NCBI RefSeq assembly: GCF_015207285.1
Contig: NZ_JADEXD010000063.1
Location: forward strand, 1 to 33,488
Reading direction: 5' to 3'
From: Tychonema sp. LEGE 07203
Lineage (GTDB): Bacteria; Cyanobacteriota; Cyanobacteriia; Cyanobacteriales; Microcoleaceae
Length of the DNA: 33,488 bases
The notes below the pieces were generated by a model that saw only the letters and a program-made list of their open reading frames with translations, had not been told where the DNA came from and did not search any database. Positions within the stretch are counted from its first letter, which is position 1. Every line of letters starts with the position of its first letter. The position numbers and the translations under genes were made by a program. Below are positions 24,156-32,267 of the stretch, one piece after another.

Positions 24156-24295
24156 GTCATTAGTCATTAGTCATTAGTCATTAGTCATTAGTCATTGGTC
24201 ATTAGTCATTAGTTATTGGTTGTTGGTTGTTGGTTGTTGGTTATTGGTTATTAGTCATTAGTTGTTAGTTATTATTTATTGGTTGTGGGTTGTGG
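24156..24295. repeat. Heptamer tandem array, twenty 7-base units
   Basis: About twenty consecutive units derive from GTCATTA, grading into GTTGTTG and GTTATTG and ending GTTGTGG. It fills nearly half of the 314-base gap between the ugd start and the decarboxylase stop. The rest of that gap (24296-24434) is AT-rich with CCCGATTTT direct repeats at about 24387-24404 and holds no gene. This is a typical STRR-like array and likely varies in copy number between strains. Confidence 0.92.
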
Positions 24296-24434
24296 GAAAA
24301 ATGATTTTTGTTGGGGAGCGTTTGGATTTGGTAAAAAGCGTTTTTTAGATCGATCGCACTAATACAAAAGCAAAACACAGATGCTCCCGATTTTCCCGAT
24401 TTTCCCAATTCCCCCACACTCTCCCTCTCCTTAT

Positions 24435-25373
24435 TTACTTTTGGTTTCCCTCAATGCGATCGCGAAAATCTTGGATAGTCAACTCCAAACCTCGATCCAG
24501 CGGCACAGTCGGCTCCCATCCCAACCAAGTTTTAGCACGAGTAATATCCGGCTGTCGCTGTTTTGGGTCATCTTGCGGGAGCGGTTTAAAAATAATTTCT
24601 GCCCCAGGATTAATCATGTTTTGAATTTTCTGTGCCAATTCTAAGATAGTATATTCGCCTGGATTTCCCAAATTCATCGGCCCGATTTCGTCGCTGTTCA
24701 TCAAGCGAATAAATCCTTCCACCAAATCAGAAACGTAGCAGAAACTCCGCGTTTGGGAACCGTCGCCGTATACTGTCAGCGGTTCGTTTCGCAAAGCTTG
24801 AGCAATAAAGTTGCTTACAACTCTGCCATCATTTTCTAGCATTCGGGGGCCGTAGGTATTGAAGATTCGCACAACTCGAATGTCTACCCCATTTTGCCGG
24901 TGGTAATCAAAAGATAAGGTTTCAGCTACTCGTTTTCCTTCGTCGTAACAACTGCGAATTCCGATACAATTAACGTTGCCGCGATACTCTTCTGTTTGGG
25001 GATGTACGTCAGGATCTCCGTACACTTCGGAGGTAGAAGCGAGAAAAAATCTGGCTTTCACCCGTTTTGCCAATCCCAACATATTCATCGTGCCGATGAC
25101 ATTTGTTTTAATTGTCTTGACAGGGTTGTACTGATAGTGTATTGGCGAAGCAGGACAGGCCAGATGGTAAATCTGATCTACTTCTAACCGAATCGGTTCG
25201 GTAATGTCGTGGCGGATCAGCTCAAAATACGGGTTGTCAAGCCATTTGAGGATATTGCGTTTAGTCCCGGTGTAAAAGTTATCGAGGCAGACTACCTCGT
25301 GTCCTTGGGCCATTAAGCGATCGATTAGGTGGGAACCGAGGAAACCCGCACCGCCTGTGACTAAAATTCTCAT
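24435..25373 (-). CDS. UDP-glucuronate decarboxylase (UDP-xylose synthase), SDR family
   Basis: The 312-residue short-chain dehydrogenase has the NAD loop GGAGFLGSH at 7-15, STSEVYGDP (113-121), and the catalytic pair Tyr143 and Lys147 in SCYDEGKR. The segments [13 protein letters not shown] and [10 protein letters not shown] are characteristic of UDP-glucuronate decarboxylases and separate it from dTDP-glucose dehydratases and GalE. It converts UDP-glucuronate, made by the neighbouring Ugd, to UDP-xylose for exopolysaccharide or glycan synthesis. The length fits the soluble bacterial form. Confidence 0.93.
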   Translation of the reverse strand: MRILVTGGAGFLGSHLIDRLMAQGHEVVCLDNFYTGTKRNILKWLDNPYFELIRHDITEPIRLEVDQIYHLACPASPIHYQYNPVKTIKTNVIGTMNMLGLAKRVKARFFLASTSEVYGDPDVHPQTEEYRGNVNCIGIRSCYDEGKRVAETLSFDYHRQNGVDIRVVRIFNTYGPRMLENDGRVVSNFIAQALRNEPLTVYGDGSQTRSFCYVSDLVEGFIRLMNSDEIGPMNLGNPGEYTILELAQKIQNMINPGAEIIFKPLPQDDPKQRQPDITRAKTWLGWEPTVPLDRGLELTIQDFRDRIEGNQK

Positions 25374-25747
25374 GGGGAAACTGCCGTTCTGTTTAGGGGG
25401 TAGGACTGTGGTACAAAAAGTTAGTCTATCGAATCAAACTTAAGTAATAGAATAACAAAATTGCGATCGACAATGTAAAGACTTATGCGTTACATTCATA
25501 AAATCTTTAATTAACTTAGCATTTTCAAATATACTGAACAAAGCGGGATATTACTTACATCTGGACTAGCAATTTTTATTTAAGCTTCGATATTTCCGAA
25601 AAAATACTGTTGACAATAATTCAATTTTGAGTTAGGGCCGATCTGGGTGGCGACAAATACAGCTAAGCTAGAAACTTTGTCTTCGTCGGTTCTATACCTG
25701 AGACATTTTTGAGAAAAGTGACGCTGATTGCGAGTTAATTTCATTAA
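25374..25747. other. Intergenic region, no gene seen
   Basis: This AT-rich stretch is upstream of the UDP-xylose synthase gene and downstream of the transposase remnant. I see no gene, repeat or structured RNA. Part of it may be the decayed outer end of the insertion sequence. Confidence 0.55.
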
Positions 25748-26156
25748 CTATTCCACAGGTTCAGCATATTTTTCAAGATAATTAACCCGCTGTTGGCTAT
25801 CATTCCCTCTCCCGAATGTACAGCGTCTGCGATATGTTCTTTGAGATTCCTTAATGCAAAAAATCTTTTGTAAATACTTCTTTTTGACTGTAGTACGTTC
25901 AATAATGTCACGACTAAAGGCAATTGCGATTAAGAGAATCATTTTAATCGATCGGTCTTCTGTTAACCTTGTCCCCTCGCTCATTACAGCCTGCTGTTTG
26001 GCAATCGCGGAACATTTTCTCAATTTCCATCTGTTGCTTGCAGGCTGCGATCGCGAACGGCAAAGTCTCTAAGTTAGTTAGGAGCAACCGCGCTTCGTCA
26101 ACTGTCCATCCTTGACAATTCCTTTTCCATTTGCCGGCAATATCAAATCTGCGATC
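25748..26156 (-). pseudogene. Frameshifted remnant of an IS4-type transposase
   Basis: Reading the minus strand from 26156, one frame gives RFDIAGKWKRN, LLLTNLETLPFAIAACKQ and MEIEKMFRDCQTAG, which match the C-terminal part of IS4-family transposases, including the catalytic Glu region (normally GIEEMFRDFKSGGYN). Near 25985 the match switches frame and continues as EGTRLTEDRSIKMILLIAIA and KKKYLQKIFCIKESQRTYRRR to a stop at 25748. At least one frameshift is therefore present, and the N-terminal half with the DD residues is missing. No inverted repeat ends could be placed. The 91-codon frame at 25748-26023 alone would look like an orphan gene, but it is the tail of this remnant. Confidence 0.8.
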
Positions 26157-26310
26157 GGTTTAGTATTTCTAACTTTTATACCTTGAAAGTATCGAGATGT
26201 TGCGGGTGATATTTAACTCATCTAAGCGCAGCCAAATTATATTTTCGGTTTCGCTACATCGAACCCAGTGCTAAAATGATTTTAAAATCAATACATCGGA
26301 ATGCTGTCCT

Positions 26311-27114
26311 ATGCCCTCACCCTTTCCCGGAATGGATCCATACTTAGAACACCCCGATTTTTGGCAGGAAACTCACAATCGATTAATTGTCGCGATCGCT
26401 GATAGCATCATGCCTCAAATTCGCCCTAAATATGAAATTGCGATCGACAAACGCATCTATGAAATCACCGATCCCGACAGTAAAAGTAATGGCGACTCGC
26501 TTTTAGTTGGTATCCCCGATGTGGCGATTAAACGTCAATCTAATAGCCCCGATGTTCCCACCCGTTCAGTTGCCACTGTAACTATCGCACTTCCTACGAC
26601 CGTCAAAGTGCCTATTCCTGAAAAAATCAAACAAACTTACCTGGAAGTGCGAGAAATGGCAACTAAACAAGTTGTCACAGCAATTGAAATTCTTTCTCCT
26701 GTCAACAAACGCAATGGAGAAGGCAGAATGACTTATCTCAAAAAACGCCAGAGTATTTTAGGTAGCTTAACCAATTTAGTGGAAATCGATTTGTTGCGAA
26801 GCTGGGAACCGATGCCTGTACTCAACAGTTCCATTCAAAGCGATTATCGGGTTTTAGTCAGTCGCAGCCATCGCCGCCCTCTTGCGGAACTTTATGCTTT
26901 TAATCTCCGGGATTCTCTACCTGTATTTCCGCTGCCATTGCGCGAGGAAGATGTAGAACCTATTGTTAATTTACCGGAATTGTTCGCAGGTATTTACGAT
27001 CGCGCCGGCTATGATTATCGGATCGGTTACGATCGAGAACCAGTACCGCCCCTGTCAGAAGAAAATCTGGTTTGGGCACAGGAACTGGGTGCAAGAAACA
27101 GGATTGCGAGATAA
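26311..27114 (+). CDS. DUF4058 family protein
   Basis: The 267-residue protein starts MPSPFPGMDPYLEHPDFW, the hallmark of DUF4058, a family common in cyanobacteria and planctomycetes with no known activity. Other features are the AIEILSPVNKRNGEGRMTYL segment (about 121-140, with E-x-L-S-P-x-N-K) and the acidic C-terminal portion RAGYDYRIGYDREP. The ExLSPxNK motif resembles the nuclease-like core of PD-(D/E)XK proteins, and such genes are often multi-copy; this link is speculation. The start codon is firm because the motif begins at residue 1. The gene is flanked by a transposase remnant upstream and DUF1643 downstream. Confidence 0.88.
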   Translation: MPSPFPGMDPYLEHPDFWQETHNRLIVAIADSIMPQIRPKYEIAIDKRIYEITDPDSKSNGDSLLVGIPDVAIKRQSNSPDVPTRSVATVTIALPTTVKVPIPEKIKQTYLEVREMATKQVVTAIEILSPVNKRNGEGRMTYLKKRQSILGSLTNLVEIDLLRSWEPMPVLNSSIQSDYRVLVSRSHRRPLAELYAFNLRDSLPVFPLPLREEDVEPIVNLPELFAGIYDRAGYDYRIGYDREPVPPLSEENLVWAQELGARNRIAR

Positions 27115-27513
27115 TTAATTTTATTTTACCCGATCGACTGCCGATACTTTGGCTGTAATGCTCGATCGAGTAGGGATGACTGCCAAAATCGAATATTAGA
27201 CCGATCGCCCCCTAACTTCTATCTTGGGAAGGGTTTTGCCAAAGGGGGTGGAACTTTAGGGGAATTTTAGATCCGGTGGAAAATTGAGGCGTGCGATCGG
27301 CTGTTGAGTCGGGAGTTGTCTTCAAAAGCACTCAATTTTTTAATTAACCGCAGAGGAAAAGCCGAAGGAAGAATAAGAAAGAAAGAAAATGCAATAATAA
27401 CGATGGTTTCAGCGATTAAGAACGTCCTGACCGTCTTGGCGGTTGCTATAAGAAATTGATTGTTGAGCTGACAGGTGCGAAGTCTCCCGGCTAAAATTTG
27501 CTAGAGAATTCAA
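27115..27513. other. Intergenic region, no gene seen
   Basis: This 399-base gap precedes the DUF1643 gene. It contains several GATCG sites, a purine-rich run at about 27360-27395 and a CCGTCTTGGCGG-type repeat fragment at about 27430-27443. I find no gene or RNA. Confidence 0.6.
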
Positions 27514-28002
27514 ATGACAAAAATTATGAAACAAGGTGCAGCGATCGATCCCACAGGACTTTACCGCTACTCGCTGTGGCGGGAGTGGGACACCAATGCT
27601 CCCAGGATCGTCTTTGTTATGCTCAACCCAAGTCGTGCGGATGCAAATACTGACGATCCCACCCTCCGCCGATGCTTAGGCTTTGCCCGCTCTTGGGGTT
27701 GCGGTTCGATCGAAGTAGTCAATTTATTCGCTTACCGTGCCCCGCGGCCAGATATTCTGCGCGTGGTATTAGATCCCGTGGGGCCTGAAAATGACCGCTA
27801 TCTCCAAGAAGCTGTGGAGCGAGCCGATCGAATTATTGTGGCTTGGGGCAATCGGGGTAACTTGATGAATCGCTCCCAAACCGTTTCCTCCTGGTTAACT
27901 GGCTGTGAGAATCTCTGCTGTTTGGGAATTACCAAGAGAGGCCATCCGCGCCACCCGCTGTATGTTAGAAGCAATACAACTCCTCTTTCTTATCTGTACT
28001 GA
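27514..28002 (+). CDS. DUF1643 domain-containing protein
   Basis: The 162-residue protein has the DUF1643 pattern: YRYSLWREWD, FVMLNPSRADANTDDPTLRRC (split by family as MLNPS and DPTLRRC), FARSWGCGSIEVVNLFAYRA and ADRIIVAWGN, ending with GHPRHPLYV. The family is widespread in bacteria, phages and plasmids and has no established function. Both an ATG at 27514 and one at 27526 are possible; motif spacing does not decide. It lies upstream of acpS on the same strand, separated by 99 bases. It is near the base-modification operon but on the opposite strand. Confidence 0.85.
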   Translation: MTKIMKQGAAIDPTGLYRYSLWREWDTNAPRIVFVMLNPSRADANTDDPTLRRCLGFARSWGCGSIEVVNLFAYRAPRPDILRVVLDPVGPENDRYLQEAVERADRIIVAWGNRGNLMNRSQTVSSWLTGCENLCCLGITKRGHPRHPLYVRSNTTPLSYLY

Positions 28003-28101
28003 CTAGCTTGCAGGTAATTATTAAACATTGAATAAGCTCCTGTCAAAATGATTAATTAGTTCAATTATTCCTTGAGTTAACTGTGCCCATGAAGTAACAG
28101 T

Positions 28102-28497
28102 ATGAATATTCTCGGTCACGGCATTGATATTGTTGAAATCAAAGACATCAAACAACTCATAGAGCGGTCAGGAAATCATTTTGAAAACCGCTGCTTTACG
28201 GCAACAGAGAGCAGTATTGCTGGCTCTGATTCCCACCGAATCCAATACCTCGCAGGTCGTTTTGCAGCCAAAGAAGCAGTGCTTAAAGCTATGGGTACGG
28301 GGTGGAGTCAAGGAATTTCTTGGACTGATATTGAAATCCAACGTTTGCCAACAGGTAAACCGTCAGTAGTTCTGTATAGCAGATGTCAAGAAATCGCTGC
28401 AGAACTAGGTATTACCATATGGTTTTTGAGTATAAGTCATACGCAGTCATATGCAGTAGCGAGTGCCATTGCTGTTGGTAAACCCCCACTTAGTTAA
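28102..28497 (+). CDS. acpS: Holo-[acyl-carrier-protein] synthase
   Basis: The 131-residue enzyme transfers the 4'-phosphopantetheine arm of coenzyme A to apo-ACP, activating it for fatty acid synthesis. The two signature regions are present: GHGIDIVEI with Asp9, and AGRFAAKEAVLKAMGTG with Glu58, the Mg2+ ligands. LSISHTQSYAVASAIA near the end is the usual C-terminal motif. The length is typical of the AcpS trimer type. It is convergent with the modification operon; only 33 bases separate it from the MazG-like stop codon, with no clear terminator. Confidence 0.93.
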   Translation: MNILGHGIDIVEIKDIKQLIERSGNHFENRCFTATESSIAGSDSHRIQYLAGRFAAKEAVLKAMGTGWSQGISWTDIEIQRLPTGKPSVVLYSRCQEIAAELGITIWFLSISHTQSYAVASAIAVGKPPLS

Positions 28498-28530
28498 CTC
28501 TTTATCTCGCTACTTTAACCCTAAAAATTG

Positions 28531-29421
28531 TTATTTCTGTGCATAGGTTATTGAGTGTGTGTCGCTATCAACAACAACTGTTCCTCCTCGATATTTTTCC
28601 ACTTTTCGCCAGACCTCGTAGCCTGCAAGAATCGCCTTCTCCCAATCACCGAGCGAACAACGAGCAACTTCTAAATGCGAACTCATATTTTTGATAGTTT
28701 TCAGTAGTTGATAATCAAGAGCAGCAACTCCTTCTAAAAAATTGTGATCCTTAGCATAGCTAAACACGAGAGCTGACACGCCTTCCTCAATAGCTATTGC
28801 TCGACCCCCGTCTTCTACTTCGTCAATGCGGGGATTGCTTTTGCGCTTGAGTTTTAGGTTGCTGCGGATGACTGGCGACCAACCTAAAACTGCGACATAA
28901 GAGAGATGAAAAATGTCGTGAAAGCGGTATCCGTCGCTGGAATAAGAGTTGTCACTGAGGTCATTACCAATCTGTTGTCCGTCGATGAATGCCCTCATTT
29001 TAACTGAGTTATCTTGGTTGAATTCAGTAATCTCGACTATAAACTGCCGTGGCAAACATTCATTTTCTGGAAACTCACGGTCGAATATGTATCCTGTAGC
29101 GCTAACACCTGTTTGTACGGAATCTCTCCATCCCCAACGAGCGCGACACTTTTCAATATTGACCTTGGCAATTTTTTCCAAATCGAGATCGAATTTGCTT
29201 GCCACATTGGCAACATACCAGAGCAAATCTCCTAACTCTTCTGCAATCGCATCTTTGAAAAGTTTGTGAGCATCTCCATCTCTAAGGTGTTTTTTGTACT
29301 CGGTGAGCAGCGAACCCGCTTCACCTACCAAACCAAGTAGGGGAACTATAATTCCGTCTCCGCTTTTGGTAGGAACTCGATCCGTCTTCAGCGCCTGTTC
29401 TTGATACTCGCGAAAATCCAT
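28531..29421 (-). CDS. MazG-like nucleotide pyrophosphohydrolase with C-terminal extension
   Basis: The 296-residue protein has a MazG-type all-alpha NTP pyrophosphatase domain at about 1-100: GLVGEAGSLLTEYKKHL (30-46) and AEELGDLLWYV (60-70), which supplies the Glu62-x-x-Asp65 metal pair. The first acidic motif is less canonical (EAG, then Glu41) than the usual EExxE. Residues about 110-296 form a second domain with GYRFHDIFHLSYVAVLGW (164-181), RAIAIEEGVSALVFSYA and a helical end. I think this matches the C-terminal domain of long MazG-like proteins from modification operons, but am not certain. It should hydrolyse a (d)NTP or modified dNTP to NMP and PPi. It is the last gene of the operon, 18 bases after the previous stop. 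Confidence 0.78.
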   Translation of the reverse strand: MDFREYQEQALKTDRVPTKSGDGIIVPLLGLVGEAGSLLTEYKKHLRDGDAHKLFKDAIAEELGDLLWYVANVASKFDLDLEKIAKVNIEKCRARWGWRDSVQTGVSATGYIFDREFPENECLPRQFIVEITEFNQDNSVKMRAFIDGQQIGNDLSDNSYSSDGYRFHDIFHLSYVAVLGWSPVIRSNLKLKRKSNPRIDEVEDGGRAIAIEEGVSALVFSYAKDHNFLEGVAALDYQLLKTIKNMSSHLEVARCSLGDWEKAILAGYEVWRKVEKYRGGTVVVDSDTHSITYAQK

Positions 29422-29439
29422 ACTTCACTCCTTGAGATT

Positions 29440-30567
29440 CTATTTTGACTTAGATTGAGTGTGAGCTTTGGTTGTTCTGTATTCTTCAATAACCTGGTTA
29501 ATTCCCCACTTTGGCGGATACCAGTAATCGACGGGTTGCGTGTTAGCTGAGTATTTCTGCTTGATCCGAGTTCGTCCTGATATTCCGGCAATATCCGGAT
29601 GTTTCATCCGAGCATATTTATCGACTTCGCAGAACAAATTTTGGCAATCAATAAGTTGCAGATTTCTTCCCCATAGCGACTTAAAATTAAGTCCCAGTCG
29701 CTCAAACTCAGATTCTTGAATATCTGCCATAAACTTAATGATTTCTGGTTCATTCAGCCCGCCTAAATCGAGAAAACATTTGCGGATACCGTCCAGTGCT
29801 CCTGGCCCAGGAATCACAAAATCCATCTCGCTAAAGTTGGTAATCTCGCTATAGTTAACATCGGTAATAAATTGGTAAGCCAAAAAATCACCGAGGGTTG
29901 GATATTCGCGCAGCAAATCGAATCCCTTGTGCATATTCGGTGCGTCTGCGAGCTTATGAGGTAGTTCGTCAGCCATCATCATCTCGATCAATTTCAAGTG
30001 ATTCCGATGCTTGGTAGTGTGTCCTAGAGTTTTTCCACCAGATGGCATAATGTATGCAGCGGAATAAATTGTCTGCCCTGACTTCATGGCTTCGGTGAGA
30101 ACTTTATCGTATCGATCGAATGAATATTCAGCGTAAATTATGGAACCTATTTTATTCTCTAAAAGCTCCCAAGTTTCTATTTTGTTGAATAATTTGAAGA
30201 TCATAATCCTAAAAAATACTTCGTTGTTTGAAGCAGGAAGGTCATCCCGGTAAATGACGTTGCGTATTAGGTACTGGCTGGTGCGATCGGATGCTCTATA
30301 GGCATTGGTAAATTTGTATGTGGAAAGGATGCGATCGTCAGTCCAAGGTATTTGTGCGTTCTCTAATTTTTTGAAGAATATTTTCTGCCTTTCGGCGGCA
30401 AATCGCCAGTAACTATCGAACACAACGGTAGGCTTGGCAGGCAGAATGTGCGAGATTATTGTCGGAACACATCTGGGTTTTTCTCCATAATCACCCAGTT
30501 CAAAACTTAGTTGTTTGCTCTGTAGAGCTAGATTTGCATTTGCTTGGTTTGAGCGTTTGTTTATCAT
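29440..30567 (-). CDS. Predicted DNA-base hypermodification protein (5-hmdU kinase helical-domain-like)
   Basis: This 375-residue protein resembles the helical domain fused to predicted 5-hydroxymethyl-dU DNA kinases (HMUDK) and, more distantly, alpha-glutamyl/putrescinyl-thymine pyrophosphorylases, from the survey by Iyer, Aravind and colleagues. Supporting segments are FDSYWRFAAERQKIFF (50-65), PWTDDRIL (74-81), KFTNAYRASDRTSQYLIR (85-102) and FKLFNKIETWELL (124-136). VIPGPGALDGIRKC (251-264) resembles a helix-hairpin-helix DNA-binding turn, consistent with a proposed DNA-glycosylase-like fold. There is no P-loop kinase domain (GGKT at 177-180 is not a Walker A). Its likely target is a modified thymine or hmU base in DNA or a nucleotide. 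It follows the thymidylate-synthase-like gene after 37 bases. The family call is from memory and moderate. Confidence 0.7.
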   Translation of the reverse strand: MINKRSNQANANLALQSKQLSFELGDYGEKPRCVPTIISHILPAKPTVVFDSYWRFAAERQKIFFKKLENAQIPWTDDRILSTYKFTNAYRASDRTSQYLIRNVIYRDDLPASNNEVFFRIMIFKLFNKIETWELLENKIGSIIYAEYSFDRYDKVLTEAMKSGQTIYSAAYIMPSGGKTLGHTTKHRNHLKLIEMMMADELPHKLADAPNMHKGFDLLREYPTLGDFLAYQFITDVNYSEITNFSEMDFVIPGPGALDGIRKCFLDLGGLNEPEIIKFMADIQESEFERLGLNFKSLWGRNLQLIDCQNLFCEVDKYARMKHPDIAGISGRTRIKQKYSANTQPVDYWYPPKWGINQVIEEYRTTKAHTQSKSK

Positions 30568-30604
30568 ATTAAATCCGGCTGGATTTCTGTGCGATCGCTC
30601 TTAA

Positions 30605-31375
30605 TTATACTGCCTGACGTGCCACTTTTTTAAGTTCCTCTAGAGTAGGACATTTTTTGTTAATATTGTCCATTTTTGCTACACCAACAAAGCAGTTCAT
30701 GCGCTCAAAACTTAGTCCCATTTCATGAGCCATGAAATCTCCCAGCCTGCACAGACCTAAGTAATTACCGTAGGCTTTGTTAAACAACTGTTGAGTAGCA
30801 TAAAAAGCGTTCAGTATCAAGCTCTTTCTCTGCGGGACAAAACTGACGTGTTGGAGACAAGGAAAGCCAAGTCGTGGATCGGGAACATGGTCTCGTGCTG
30901 GATCGAAAATCGAGGCTTGAAACATCGATCTTCTAACTCCTGAACGTGACTTATACTGAGAAATAATATATTCTAGTTGGTTGCCATTATTAGGCCCAGA
31001 ACCATAGGCTATCAATCTTTCAAAGTAAATACCGCGCTTATTTTTATGGGGTTCTAGAGCCTTGTATCTAGGAAGAGTATTGAGATAAATCTCAAATAGT
31101 TTCTTGCGATCGCGCTGAGACAGTCGCCATAGAGAGCTAGGAAAGATTGTGTTCGCAACAGTATGAACTTGCTGGTCACCGTTAGCAGTGAGACAACTGT
31201 CCAGAGTATCTCGAATAGCTTGGTCTTCGTTGGGCATACCATTGGTAAAGCCTGTTAAAGTTATCAACATTGGCGAAATTTCTGTGCCGGGATTATCGAT
31301 AATGTGCAGAAATGCACGACTCCAAGCGTGGGAGAGATTTGTTTCTTCAATAATCAAAGGTAAAGTATTAATCAT
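30605..31375 (-). CDS. Divergent thymidylate synthase-like protein
   Basis: This 256-residue protein retains the thymidylate synthase order: NQLEYIISQYKSRSGVRRS (132-150) with the phosphate-binding Arg pair at 148-149, PCLQHVSF with the likely catalytic Cys173, and an LILNAFYATQQLFN segment (187-199) ahead of NYLGL (204-208). After NYLGL, where ThyA has the Asn-containing PFNIA that reads the pyrimidine, it has CRLGDF instead, so substrate specificity should differ. dUMP or dCMP methylation or hydroxymethylation are candidates; hydroxymethylation would suit the neighbouring gene. It starts 8 bases inside the ImmA-type gene. It is far from housekeeping ThyA. A ThyA-like fold is moderately certain; activity is inferred. 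Confidence 0.75.
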   Translation of the reverse strand: MINTLPLIIEETNLSHAWSRAFLHIIDNPGTEISPMLITLTGFTNGMPNEDQAIRDTLDSCLTANGDQQVHTVANTIFPSSLWRLSQRDRKKLFEIYLNTLPRYKALEPHKNKRGIYFERLIAYGSGPNNGNQLEYIISQYKSRSGVRRSMFQASIFDPARDHVPDPRLGFPCLQHVSFVPQRKSLILNAFYATQQLFNKAYGNYLGLCRLGDFMAHEMGLSFERMNCFVGVAKMDNINKKCPTLEELKKVARQAV

Positions 31376-32267
31376 CTTCTGGTTCCTCCAGGTGTCGATA
31401 TTGACTCAAACCAACGAATTGATGGCGGGAAACGCGAACAAAGACTGCCCAGTTTGTATTGCGACAGTAGACGCGCACGATGCCGGGACGGTTAACTCGA
31501 AAAAGACGACCATTTGGATGTTTTTGTTCAACAGTAATAATCTGATTAGCTGCTGCCTCTGCGGTGCTTGGCAATAGCAATTGACTTCCAACTTCGGCAT
31601 CAATGGTAGGAATTGACCAGTGTTCATCAGCAATAATTAATGGATCGGAAGATGAGTATCCGAGTATCTGTTGTCGGAGAGTTTTGGGCTTAACTTTGAG
31701 AAGTAAGGAAGCTTGTGTGCGATCGATCATTTTTAGGGCATAGGTCATGTGATTTATTAAAGTTTCGTACCCAACACCAAAATTGCAGGCGATCGTAAAA
31801 ATCTGAATTGGTGTTGCACGAAGGACATTCCATCCGCGATCGACAAAAGCTTTTCGCACTCCCAAAGTGGGCATTAGCAAGAAACTTGCAAAGGAATCAA
31901 CTAAAAACTCATCTGGGTTAAAAGTTTTTGAGGTTTTTGAGTCTTCTATCAGCTCATCAACTTTTAAACCGTGTCCAAAAATGTAGTGTCCGAGTTCGTG
32001 AGCGCAAGTAAAAGTGCGTCGCGGAAAGGGTCGCAGTGCTGAAAGTAAGATTCGCGGCTTTTCTTCTTTGCAATACATCCCTTCCATGCTGCTGATGTCA
32101 ACAAACTTGACTCTGACATTAAGCTGGTCACACAAACCATAAATACAGATCGGACTTTTGAGATCGAAACCAGTTTGCGTCCGCACTTCTATTGATTTGT
32201 GCATGGCCTCTTGAGCCAAAGTTTGTTTCTCTCGCTTCATATTGAAGTAAGTAGTTTTATTGGTCAC
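31368..32267 (-). CDS. ImmA/IrrE-type zinc metallopeptidase
   Basis: The 299-residue protein has a gluzincin-like peptidase domain: His90-Glu91-x-x-His94 in CAHELGHYIFGH and a downstream EFLVDSFASFLLMP (120-133), the typical second motif with an acidic ligand. The remaining ~100 residues (about 200-299) form an extra beta-rich domain I do not recognise. ImmA/IrrE peptidases cleave the adjacent XRE-type repressor on a stress signal, derepressing mobile elements or damage genes; that is the expected role here. The start is a GTG (32265-32267) that overlaps the XRE stop by four bases, indicating translational coupling, and its stop overlaps the thymidylate-synthase-like start. Confidence 0.9.
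   Translation of the reverse strand: MTNKTTYFNMKREKQTLAQEAMHKSIEVRTQTGFDLKSPICIYGLCDQLNVRVKFVDISSMEGMYCKEEKPRILLSALRPFPRRTFTCAHELGHYIFGHGLKVDELIEDSKTSKTFNPDEFLVDSFASFLLMPTLGVRKAFVDRGWNVLRATPIQIFTIACNFGVGYETLINHMTYALKMIDRTQASLLLKVKPKTLRQQILGYSSSDPLIIADEHWSIPTIDAEVGSQLLLPSTAEAAANQIITVEQKHPNGRLFRVNRPGIVRVYCRNTNWAVFVRVSRHQFVGLSQYRHLEEPEDD

Noticed and set aside
25854-26072. Plus-strand 72-codon open frame with a hydrophobic stretch
   Set aside because: It is antisense to the transposase remnant, which explains the sequence better.
27514-28002. DUF1643 as part of the modification operon
   Set aside because: It is on the opposite strand, with acpS between, so it is only a neighbour.
30028-30039. 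GGKT in the HMUDK-like protein as a Walker A motif
   Set aside because: It reads MPSGGKTLGH, which lacks the GxxxxGK[ST] spacing and a preceding beta-strand of a P-loop kinase.
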